12,194 nt of DNA from JBBQUP01 sp038212305 (GTDB lineage Bacteria > Bacteroidota > Bacteroidia > Bacteroidales > Marinilabiliaceae). This document shows positions 6,781 to 12,194 of the stretch, piece after piece (position 1 is the first letter of the stretch; every line of letters starts with the position of its first letter). The position numbers were made by a program, and so were the translations under genes. The notes beneath the pieces are model-generated. The model searched no databases. It had not been told where the DNA came from and worked only from the letters and a program-made list of their open reading frames with translations. The DNA is taken from NCBI GenBank assembly GCA_038212305.1, contig JBBQUP010000095.1:1-12194 (forward strand), written 5' to 3'.

Positions 6781-7251
6781 GTGACTAACGACCCCAATTT
6801 ACAAATTGATAGTTTGGATAAAAAAATACTATCACTGATAACTCAAAATGCTCGAATTCCTTTTCTAGAGGTAGCTCGCGAATGTAAAGTTTCAGGAGCT
6901 GCCATCCACCAACGAATTCAACGACTTATGAATTTGGGCGTCATAAAAGGTTCCGAATTCATTATCAATCCAGCCATGATAGGTTACCACACCTGTGCAT
7001 TCATGGGTATATTCTTGAAAAAAGCAAGCTTATTCGATAAAGTGGTGAAGATGTTAGAGCAAATCCCCCAAATTGTTGAATGCCACTATACAACTGGACA
7101 GTATGCCATTTTCATTAAGATTTATGCAAAAAGCAACGAGCATTTAAAACACATTTTGCACGATAAACTCCAAGCCATAACAGGAATTTCATCAACAGAG
7201 ACAATCATCTCTTTGGATGAGATGTTTAAGCGACAACTTCCTGTAGAATAA
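6781..7251 (+). CDS. Lrp/AsnC family transcriptional regulator
   Basis: A 156-residue DNA-binding regulator of normal size for the family. Residues about 11-60 form the AsnC-type winged helix-turn-helix (LDKKILSLITQNARIPFLEV, then VSGAAIHQRIQRLMNLGVIKG). Residues about 70-150 form the RAM ligand-sensing and oligomerisation domain, with ECHYTTGQYAIFIKIYAKS and the closing TETIISLDEMFKRQ. Members form dimers to octamers and often respond to amino acids; the ligand here is unknown. The start is GTG: DKKIL and the preceding residues match usual Bacteroidota members (MT-DPN), and no in-frame ATG is seen just upstream. Transcribed alone and convergent with the peroxiredoxin gene. The dyads upstream suggest autoregulation. 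Confidence 0.92.
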   Translation: MTNDPNLQIDSLDKKILSLITQNARIPFLEVARECKVSGAAIHQRIQRLMNLGVIKGSEFIINPAMIGYHTCAFMGIFLKKASLFDKVVKMLEQIPQIVECHYTTGQYAIFIKIYAKSNEHLKHILHDKLQAITGISSTETIISLDEMFKRQLPVE

Positions 7252-7267
7252 GCTTATGTAGATACAA

Positions 7268-7302
7268 AAAAAGACGAACCAAACAGCTCGTCTCTTCTTT
7301 TT
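7268..7302. terminator. bidirectional terminator between lrp-type and peroxiredoxin genes
   Basis: AGACGA (7272-7277) pairs with TCGTCT (7288-7293) around a 10-base loop. A run of seven A (7266-7272) lies on the left and TTCTTTTT (7295-7302) on the right, so transcripts from both convergent genes would end in a hairpin followed by U residues. The stem is short, but position and both tracts fit. Confidence 0.65.
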
Positions 7303-7314
7303 ATCTATTTTATC

Positions 7315-7947
7315 TTACTTTTTTCCAAGATAATCAGCAATGCCCTCTTGTGTAGCTTTTAATCCTACATCGCCTTTATGCCAATCGGCCGGGCAAACTT
7401 CACCATTCTCTTCAAAAAACTGCAAAGCATCAATCATGCGCAAAACCTCATCAACACTACGTCCCAAAGGCATATCGTTTACCACTTGATGACGAACTAA
7501 ACCATCTTTATCAATCAAAAATAAACCACGGTAAGCCATTGGTATTCCTGAAAACACAATTTGTCCATCATCGTTGTAATCGTACTGACCTGCAAGCACA
7601 TCGTAATTCTCTGAGATAGTCATGCTACCATCGGCAACCAATGGGAACTTCACCCCTTTAATACCGCCTTGACGCTTTTCGGTTTGAAGCCACTTCCAAT
7701 GCGAAAACTCCGAGTCGGTTGACGCTCCAACAACTTGAACATTGCGTTTTTCAAATTCTGCAATTTTATCTTGAAATGCAATTATTTCGGTGGGACAAAC
7801 AAATGTAAAATCTGCTGGATAAAAGAAGAAAACAACATACTTCTTTCCAACATATTGATCTAATGAGAAATTCTCGACAATTTCACTTCCATTCACCACG
7901 GCCATTGCCGAAAACGATGGGGCTTTTTTTCCTACTAGTACTGACAT
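7315..7947 (-). CDS. typical 2-Cys peroxiredoxin (Prx1/AhpC family)
   Basis: A 210-residue cytosolic thiol peroxidase that reduces hydrogen peroxide, organic peroxides and probably peroxynitrite. The peroxidatic cysteine is C51 in YPADFTFVCPTE with T48 and P44; the active-site Arg is R140 (AYRGLFLID); the resolving cysteine is C185 in GEVCPADW. These mark the typical 2-Cys class, active as dimers or decamers. The loop that reads GGLG in peroxide-sensitive eukaryotic enzymes is GGIK (94-97), and the C-terminal YF is YL (206-207), so the enzyme is probably resistant to overoxidation. An extra stretch of about 12 residues (AGQYDYNDDGQI region, 119-135) separates YDVL from the Arg strand relative to human Prx1; I believe this is shared by Bacteroidota relatives. 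No AhpF reductase gene is adjacent. It has its own promoter and leader of about 50 bases. Confidence 0.95.
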   Translation of the reverse strand: MSVLVGKKAPSFSAMAVVNGSEIVENFSLDQYVGKKYVVFFFYPADFTFVCPTEIIAFQDKIAEFEKRNVQVVGASTDSEFSHWKWLQTEKRQGGIKGVKFPLVADGSMTISENYDVLAGQYDYNDDGQIVFSGIPMAYRGLFLIDKDGLVRHQVVNDMPLGRSVDEVLRMIDALQFFEENGEVCPADWHKGDVGLKATQEGIADYLGKK

Positions 7948-8001
7948 AAATTAATTATTTAAGTTTTAATTTTATTCTTTTCACAATCTTATAACACCAT
8001 T

Positions 8002-8034
8002 ACAAAAGTATTGTTTGAAAATTTGTTGAAACAA
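8002..8034 (-). promoter_or_regulatory. promoter of the peroxiredoxin gene
   Basis: On the minus strand TACTTTTGT (8002-8010) fully matches TAnnTTTGY and TTG (8032-8034) sits 21 bp upstream as a -33 core. It lies between the pepT stop and the peroxiredoxin start, so the peroxiredoxin can be expressed independently of pepT. Confidence 0.6.
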
Positions 8035-8035
8035 T
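8010..8035. promoter_or_regulatory. inverted repeat across the peroxiredoxin promoter (possible operator)
   Basis: ATTGTTT (8010-8016) and AAACAAT (8029-8035) are perfect inverted copies with 12 bp between them. They span the interval from the -33 box to the edge of the -7 box, a position where a bound regulator would block polymerase. The sequence does not match the classical OxyR (ATAG-N7-CTAT) or PerR box. It could alternatively be a weak 3' hairpin for pepT, but no U-tract follows. Confidence 0.35.
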
Positions 8036-8052
8036 AACAATTTTTAGTTTTA

Positions 8053-9288
8053 TTAACACTCTTTTAATAAACTCACAATATTGACAATTACTTCTGCCGC
8101 CTTTTGCATGCTTTGCAAGGGAACAAATTCATATCGTCCATGAAAATTATGCCCTCCAGCAAAAATATTGGGGGTTGGCAATCCCATAAACGATAACCTT
8201 GCCCCATCAGTACCTCCCCTAATTGGCTTGATTTTTGGCTCCACACCTGACAATACCATGGCTCGCTTTGCTAAATCAATGACATGCATTTGATTAGCAA
8301 TTTTTTCATGCATGTTATAATACTGATCAGTTACTTCAAGCATAACTGCATCATGTCCTAATTCGGTATTTATCTGTTGTTGAATAGCCAATACTTTTTG
8401 TTTTCGGTGTTGAAACGAGTTAAAATCAAAATCCCGAATAATAATATCTATTGATGCCTCCTCGACCGTTCCCTTAATTGAGTTAACATGATAAAAACCT
8501 TCGTATCCTGATGTTTTCTCAGGAACTTCGCTGCATGGCAATAATTGAATAAATCGATTAGCCAATAACACAGCATTCACCATTTTATCTTTGGCATAAC
8601 CCGGATGAATATTTCGCCCTTTAATAATGACATTTACCTTGGCTGCATTGAAATTCTCGTACTCCAGCTCGCCAATTTCGCCACCATCCATGGTATAAGC
8701 AAAATCAGCTCCAAATGCTTTAACATCAAAAAAATCAGCTCCCTGACCTATCTCTTCATCGGGAGTGAAGCAAATTTTTATTCGTCCATGTTCAATCTCG
8801 GGATGTTGAAGCAAATACTCTATTGCAGTGATAATTTCAGTAATTCCGGCTTTGTCATCAGCACCTAAAAGAGTGGTTCCATCGGTTGTGACAATATCGC
8901 AACCCGTATAATTTAGTAACTCTGGAAATTCTCTTGGATCCAGAATGATGCCTTGATCATGGTTCAGAACAATTTTTTCGCCATTATAATTCTCAATCAC
9001 TTGTGGTTTAACATTTTCGCCAGTCATATCCGGACTTGTATCCATATGGGCAATAAACCCCACAACAGAAATCGAATCGCTGCAATTAGCAGATAATGAG
9101 GCTGTAACATATCCTTTGTCGGAAATTACAGCATCCATCAATCCAATCGAAACTAATTCATCAACTAACAACCGACCAAAAATTAATTGTTCCTTGGTAG
9201 ATGGCGTAATTGATGAATCGGGATCGGACTGAGTATTAATTTTAACATACTTGCAAAATCGTTCTAGAATAATCTTTTTATCAATCAT
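8053..9288 (-). CDS. pepT: tripeptide aminopeptidase PepT (M20B)
   Basis: A 411-residue cytosolic di-zinc aminopeptidase that removes the N-terminal residue from tripeptides. Metal and catalytic motifs follow Salmonella PepT: IAHMDTSPD (H81, catalytic D83), GADDKAG (bridging Asp at 144/145), TPDEEIGQG (E178 catalytic, E179 ligand), YTMDGGEIGELEYE (D201) and GGHNFHGRYEFV (H383). Further family stretches are the dimerisation lid region with HPGYAKDKMVNA and the RGGTDGARLSFMGLPTPN segment. Length is that of the family (about 408-410). The ATG overlaps the stop codon of the upstream gene as ATGA, which indicates translational coupling within one operon. It works downstream of other peptidases in recycling amino acids from imported or degraded peptides. 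Confidence 0.96.
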   Translation of the reverse strand: MIDKKIILERFCKYVKINTQSDPDSSITPSTKEQLIFGRLLVDELVSIGLMDAVISDKGYVTASLSANCSDSISVVGFIAHMDTSPDMTGENVKPQVIENYNGEKIVLNHDQGIILDPREFPELLNYTGCDIVTTDGTTLLGADDKAGITEIITAIEYLLQHPEIEHGRIKICFTPDEEIGQGADFFDVKAFGADFAYTMDGGEIGELEYENFNAAKVNVIIKGRNIHPGYAKDKMVNAVLLANRFIQLLPCSEVPEKTSGYEGFYHVNSIKGTVEEASIDIIIRDFDFNSFQHRKQKVLAIQQQINTELGHDAVMLEVTDQYYNMHEKIANQMHVIDLAKRAMVLSGVEPKIKPIRGGTDGARLSFMGLPTPNIFAGGHNFHGRYEFVPLQSMQKAAEVIVNIVSLLKEC

Positions 9289-9971
9289 TTTACATCATCC
9301 GAATTGTATTGAAAACCCAACCGTTTGCCAGTTCTCATGGTTGAATTCATTATCTCTTCATTCACTTGTTGTAACGAAATTATTTTAACGTTATCATAGG
9401 GCTGAACCAACAAATCGAATTGCAAGGCATACAAAACAGCTGTTTCAACAATAATGCGAATGTTCGCTTTTGTTAACTCATGCTTTCCAAACTGCCCTAA
9501 CCCCATGTTTCGCTGACGTTTACCCTCAACAAAAAAATGCTTGTTTTTATTTAGAAAAACCCGAGCAATCAAATACCCCAGATCATTTAAGCGATTGTAA
9601 TCGAACGAGTCATTCAGAAAATTATATATCTGAATCTGTCCCACATAACTACCTGTTGAATCATCTTTAATGCCCTGTAATTCCCAAATTTTATGGTCTC
9701 TATCAAATTCATATGCATTCGAATGCATATGGAAAACTAACATATCCCCAGCCACTTTTAATAAGGCTACAAATTCTCCTTTATCGAAAAACTCAAGCTT
9801 TATCCGTCGATCATCTCCATCAAGTAACAAATTATATTGAGTAGCAAAATCAGACAAAACAGTTTTAAATTCATTAAAAACCTTGTATGTTTCATCAAAC
9901 ACATGATGCTTTAATGTTGATTTTTGTTTGATGGTTGAAACAATGGCATCTTCTATTTTTACTTTTCCCAT
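9285..9971 (-). CDS. conserved-looking protein of unknown function, co-transcribed with pepT
   Basis: I do not recognise this 228-residue protein. It has no signal peptide, no membrane segment and no cysteine, so it is probably cytosolic. Visible parts are a helical, charged N-terminal third (KQKSTLKHHVFDETYKVFNEFKTVL), a middle of likely beta strands (RRIKLEFFDKGEFVALLKVAGDMLVFHMHSN), an aromatic/Asn-rich stretch (YVGQIQIYNFLNDSFDYNRLNDLGYLIARVFLNKNKHFFVEGK) and a basic segment RQRNMGLGQFGKHELTKANI before a helical C-terminus. Composition and codon use look like the neighbours. Its TGA overlaps the pepT ATG by four bases, so it is the first gene of a pepT operon. It begins 35 bp after the proS terminator and no standard promoter is visible in that gap, leaving the source of its transcript unclear. 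Confidence 0.85.
   Translation of the reverse strand: MGKVKIEDAIVSTIKQKSTLKHHVFDETYKVFNEFKTVLSDFATQYNLLLDGDDRRIKLEFFDKGEFVALLKVAGDMLVFHMHSNAYEFDRDHKIWELQGIKDDSTGSYVGQIQIYNFLNDSFDYNRLNDLGYLIARVFLNKNKHFFVEGKRQRNMGLGQFGKHELTKANIRIIVETAVLYALQFDLLVQPYDNVKIISLQQVNEEIMNSTMRTGKRLGFQYNSDDVK
9710..9731. repeat. perfect 22-bp palindrome inside the unknown gene
   Basis: CATATGCATTC (9710-9720) is followed at once by its exact reverse complement GAATGCATATG (9721-9731). It encodes parts of the HMHSNAYE segment of the minus-strand gene. From base composition I estimate far fewer than 0.1 such perfect palindromes are expected by chance in a window this size. Confidence 0.9.
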
Positions 9972-9993
9972 GAAGATTATTTTATGTTATATC

Positions 9994-10005
9994 ATTTCAT
10001 GAAAT
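9994..10005. promoter_or_regulatory. short palindrome in the leader of the unknown gene
   Basis: ATTTCATGAAAT is a perfect 12-bp palindrome lying between the proS terminator and the start of the unknown gene at 9971. It could be a protein-binding site, but a dyad of this size in AT-rich DNA is not rare. Confidence 0.2.
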
Positions 10006-10006
10006 T

Positions 10007-10044
10007 AAAAAAACCGTTTCGAAAACAAAATCGAAACGGTTTTT
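10007..10044 (-). terminator. rho-independent terminator of proS
   Basis: A perfect 14-bp stem (AAAAACCGTTTCGA at 10009-10022 with TCGAAACGGTTTTT at 10031-10044) closes an 8-base loop. On the minus strand it is followed by a run of T (seven counting the stem end) and begins 22 bp after the proS stop codon. The A/T symmetry would let it work on the plus strand too, but no plus-strand gene is nearby. Confidence 0.85.
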
Positions 10045-10066
10045 ATTATTTTGATTTGATACTAAA

Positions 10067-11542
10067 TTAATAAGCTCGTGCAAAAACAACTCGTTGAGTT
10101 GATGGCTTTCCTGAGACCATACAAAGTCCATCTTCTAACTTATTTTCTAATGGAATGCAGCGAATGGTAGCCTTTGTTTCTTCTTTTATGCGTTGCTCAG
10201 TTTCGGGAGTTCCATCCCAATGAGCAAGTACAAAACCACCTTTATCATCTAATATTTGCTTAAATTCTTCATATGAATTAGCTATAAAGGTGTTCTCTTT
10301 TCGATAGTTAAATGCTTTGGTAAAGATATTTTCTTGAATCTGATCCAATAAATTTACAATATAAGTATCGATCCCTTCAACCGAAACCACTTTTTTCTCA
10401 AGAGTATCACGACGTGCTATCTCAACCGAACCATTAGCTAAATCGCGAGGCCCAATGGCTAAACGCAATGGAACACCCTTTAATTCGTATTCAGCAAATT
10501 TCCAACCAGGCTTTTTAGTGTCGTTATTATCAAATTTCACATCCAAACCATGTTTTTTTAGTTTGGCTACAATATCATTCGCCACCACCGAAATATTCTC
10601 AAGCTCCTCGGCCGTTTTATAAATAGGAACAATCACAACTTGTATAGGAGCCAATTTTGGAGGCAAAACCAATCCATTATCGTCCGAATGAGCCATAATG
10701 AGCGCACCCATCAATCGAGTTGAAACACCCCAGGAGGTTGCCCATACATAGTCGATTTGACCTTCGGAATTCGTGAAAGTGACATCAAATGCTTTTGCAA
10801 AATTCTGACCTAAAAAATGGCTTGTACCCGACTGTAACGCTTTACCATCCTGCATTAAGGCTTCAATGGTATAGGTCTCTAATGCACCTGCAAATCGTTC
10901 GTTGGCCGACTTAACACCCTGCAAAACAGGCATGGCCATAAATTGCTCAGCAAAGGTTGCATATACCTTTAGCATGGTTTGAGCCTCAGTCAATGCTTCT
11001 GCTTTTGTAGCATGAGCGGTATGTCCCTCTTGCCACAGAAATTCAGCCGTGCGTAAAAACAAACGCGTTCTCATCTCCCATCGAACCACATTTGCCCATT
11101 GGTTAATTAATAAAGGCAAATCGCGATATGATTGAATCCAACCTTTATAAGTATGCCATATGATGGTTTCAGATGTTGGTCGAACGATTAGCTCCTCCTC
11201 AAGTTTTGCTTCGGGATCAACAATAACTCCTTTCCCGTTGGGATCGTTTTTTAGTCGATAATGCGTTACTACAGCACACTCTTTTGCAAAACCCTCAACA
11301 TGAGAGGCCTCTTTACTAAAGAATGATTTAGGAATGAACAACGGGAAATAAGCGTTAACATGCCCCGTTTCTTTGAACATCTTATCTAAAACGCTCTGCA
11401 TTTTTTCCCAAATGGCATAGCCATAAGGTTTAATTACCATACAACCTCGTACAGCTGAATTATCCGCTAAATCAGCCTTTATCACCAAATCGTTGTACCA
11501 CTGCGAATAATTTTCGCTTCGAGAAGTTAATACCTTTGCCAT
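10067..11542 (-). CDS. proS: prolyl-tRNA synthetase, archaeal/eukaryotic type
   Basis: A 491-residue class II aminoacyl-tRNA synthetase that charges tRNA-Pro with proline. It is the short archaeal/eukaryotic-like form (no editing domain inserted between motifs 2 and 3), as is usual in Bacteroidota. The N-terminal region has GCMVIKPYGYAIWEKMQ (33-49). The active site shows RPTSET (121-126), motif 2 with VVRWEMRTRLFLRTAEFLWQEGHTAH (from 152), GTSHFLGQNFAKAF and motif 3 GVSTRLMGALIMAHSDDNG. The anticodon-binding domain begins near LAPIQVVIVPIY and includes KPGWKFAEYELKGVPLRLAIGPRD. The C-terminal domain ends in VVFARAY; a terminal Tyr carboxylate near the active site is known in Thermus ProRS. 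Only two of the four cysteines used for zinc in the Thermus enzyme are evident here (RCIPLE and GLCMVSG), so zinc binding is doubtful. It has its own promoter and terminator and is therefore transcribed alone. Confidence 0.97.
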   Translation of the reverse strand: MAKVLTSRSENYSQWYNDLVIKADLADNSAVRGCMVIKPYGYAIWEKMQSVLDKMFKETGHVNAYFPLFIPKSFFSKEASHVEGFAKECAVVTHYRLKNDPNGKGVIVDPEAKLEEELIVRPTSETIIWHTYKGWIQSYRDLPLLINQWANVVRWEMRTRLFLRTAEFLWQEGHTAHATKAEALTEAQTMLKVYATFAEQFMAMPVLQGVKSANERFAGALETYTIEALMQDGKALQSGTSHFLGQNFAKAFDVTFTNSEGQIDYVWATSWGVSTRLMGALIMAHSDDNGLVLPPKLAPIQVVIVPIYKTAEELENISVVANDIVAKLKKHGLDVKFDNNDTKKPGWKFAEYELKGVPLRLAIGPRDLANGSVEIARRDTLEKKVVSVEGIDTYIVNLLDQIQENIFTKAFNYRKENTFIANSYEEFKQILDDKGGFVLAHWDGTPETEQRIKEETKATIRCIPLENKLEDGLCMVSGKPSTQRVVFARAY

Positions 11543-11602
11543 AAAATTAATGTTGACTTGTTTTAACTAATAAACAAGTGCATATAAATGAGTTATCAAT
11601 CT

Positions 11603-11635
11603 GCAAAAATAATTCAGATCCTTATTACCACCAAA
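11603..11635 (-). promoter_or_regulatory. promoter of proS
   Basis: This is the best promoter match in the window. On the minus strand TTTG (11632-11635) and TATTTTTGC (11603-11611) are separated by exactly 20 bp, matching both boxes of the Bacteroidota consensus. The implied leader is about 50-55 bases. A second, weaker -7-like string (TATTTTCGC) lies farther upstream near 11666-11674. Confidence 0.7.
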
Positions 11636-11701
11636 CAATTAAGTGCCCAATCAATTAAATTATGGGCGAAAATACAAATTTTGAGCTAAAAAAAGCTACC
11701 T

Positions 11702-11731
11702 AATCACGAAAGAGAATCAAATTTCGTAATT
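11702..11731. promoter_or_regulatory. inverted repeat in the divergent proS / lipoprotein spacer
   Basis: AATCACGAAA (11702-11711) and TTTCGTAATT (11722-11731) are inverted copies with one mismatch and a 10-bp centre. The spacer from 11543 to 11836 otherwise holds the proS promoter and, near 11785-11800, a small GTATT/AATAC dyad with TATTTG that may be part of the lipoprotein promoter. No clear TAnnTTTG match was found on the plus strand here. Confidence 0.25.
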
Positions 11732-11823
11732 GAAAATCGTTAAAATATGTAAAAATAGCCAGTCAGTTTTTAATTCATGGTATAGTATTTGTAATAATAC
11801 GATAGAATTGAAAACCATAATTT

Positions 11824-11830
11824 AGGAGGA
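11824..11830 (+). promoter_or_regulatory. strong Shine-Dalgarno sequence of the lipoprotein gene
   Basis: AGGAGGA ends six bases before the ATG at 11837. It decides the start between two in-frame ATGs, because the one at 11831 directly abuts the sequence and cannot be used with it. None of the other genes in the window has such a site. Confidence 0.7.
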
Positions 11831-11836
11831 ATGGTC

Positions 11837-12194
11837 ATGAAAAATCTAGTATTCTTAACATCGGCATTAACTGCTATACTATTAGCATCTTGTGCATCAA
11901 TGCAATCGGGCGGCAACTATACGTTTGTCGACGATATATATTACAACCCTAAAACAGCAGTACAAAAAAAAGCTGATTTATTTGCCGAAGAACCAACTTT
12001 GAGCAAAGAAAAGGCTATTGAAAACCAAAAGGAATTTCAGCAGCTAACTAAAAACTACAATTCGTCGCAAAAGCAAACCCCAGCAAATTCTGATTTTTCT
12101 GCTATACAAAATCAATATGCCTCAATTCTATCGAATGATTCGATTGCAGAAGCAGATAGTTTAGTTTATTACAACGAAGAAACGGGTTATTGGG
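11837..12194 (+). CDS. lipoprotein of unknown function, N-terminal part (cut by window end)
   Basis: The first 119 codons of a gene that runs past the window. The product starts MKNLVFLTSALTAILLASC: a basic start, hydrophobic core and a good lipobox (L16-A17-S18-C19), so it is predicted to be exported and lipid-anchored at C19. The mature part begins with ASMQSGGNYTFVDDIYYNP and continues as a polar, Gln/Lys/Asn/Ser-rich, probably flexible region (about residues 40-100), then Y-rich sequence (LVYYNEETGYW) at the edge. No domain could be named from this part. The start at 11837 is fixed by the strong AGGAGGA. It is divergent from proS across 294 bp, so it belongs to a different transcription unit, probably the first gene of one extending to the right. 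Confidence 0.8.
   Translation, partial: MKNLVFLTSALTAILLASCASMQSGGNYTFVDDIYYNPKTAVQKKADLFAEEPTLSKEKAIENQKEFQQLTKNYNSSQKQTPANSDFSAIQNQYASILSNDSIAEADSLVYYNEETGYW

Noticed and set aside
8605..8868. Plus-strand open frame opposite pepT, and similar ones at 9470-9670 and 3948-4169
   Set aside because: All lie antisense to well-supported genes and have no start context or recognisable protein content.
11543..11836. T-box or other riboswitch leader for proS
   Set aside because: No T-box consensus or multi-helix leader; the mapped promoter leaves only about 50 bases before the start, and Bacteroidota rarely use T-boxes.
1..12194. CRISPR array, tRNA or rRNA genes, defence or toxin-antitoxin system
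   Set aside because: I found no regularly spaced direct repeats, no tRNA-like cloverleaf and no gene pair of a known defence or toxin-antitoxin type.

Overview
The window is about 12.2 kb of AT-rich bacterial DNA, most likely from a Bacteroidota (order Bacteroidales/Marinilabiliales or a close relative). This rests on protein character: a Bacteroidota-style AsnC/Lrp regulator, an M64 peptidase, an Rpn-family gene and an archaeal/eukaryotic-type prolyl-tRNA synthetase. It also rests on several intergenic matches to the Bacteroidota promoter consensus (TTTG-like -33, TAnnTTTG -7), and most genes lack a Shine-Dalgarno sequence. The genus cannot be told from the sequence alone.

Layout. Positions 1-693 (minus strand) hold a broken Rpn/PD-(D/E)XK nuclease-transposase gene with an internal frameshift. 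A nested inverted repeat resembling a REP/BIME element (748-818) separates it from a Uup-like ABC-F ATPase gene (837-2702, minus). Upstream of that is a gene-free stretch of 239 bp with degenerate repeat-like sequence. Next come an aldo/keto reductase of the YghZ/Gpr type (2942-3925) and an exported M64 metallopeptidase (3936-5234). They are 10 bp apart on the minus strand and probably form one transcription unit, with the peptidase first. Divergently, a YbdG-like MscS-family channel (5326-6567) and an Lrp/AsnC regulator (6781-7251) are read on the plus strand. The 213 bp between them is rich in short dyads. The regulator converges on a typical 2-Cys peroxiredoxin (7315-7947, minus) across a shared bidirectional terminator.

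The peroxiredoxin has its own promoter, with an inverted repeat between its boxes. Upstream of it lies a two-gene unit: an unrecognised 228-residue protein (9285-9971) whose stop overlaps the start of tripeptidase PepT (8053-9288) by ATGA. A strong hairpin terminator ends proS (10067-11542), which has the best-scoring promoter in the window. At the right edge a new plus-strand gene (11837 onward, cut by the window end) encodes the start of a lipoprotein and carries a strong Shine-Dalgarno sequence, which is unusual for this phylum.

Most of the window is core or housekeeping: translation (proS, uup), peptide turnover (pepT, the M64 peptidase), and redox and osmotic stress (peroxiredoxin, aldo/keto reductase, channel). 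I see no defence island, CRISPR array, prophage or biosynthetic cluster, and no convincing new multi-gene system. The points most worth a second look are small-scale: the nested dyad at 748-818, the frameshifted Rpn gene, the dyad series before the Lrp gene, the operator-like repeat at the peroxiredoxin promoter, the 22-bp perfect palindrome inside the uncharacterised gene, and the strong ribosome binding site of the lipoprotein.
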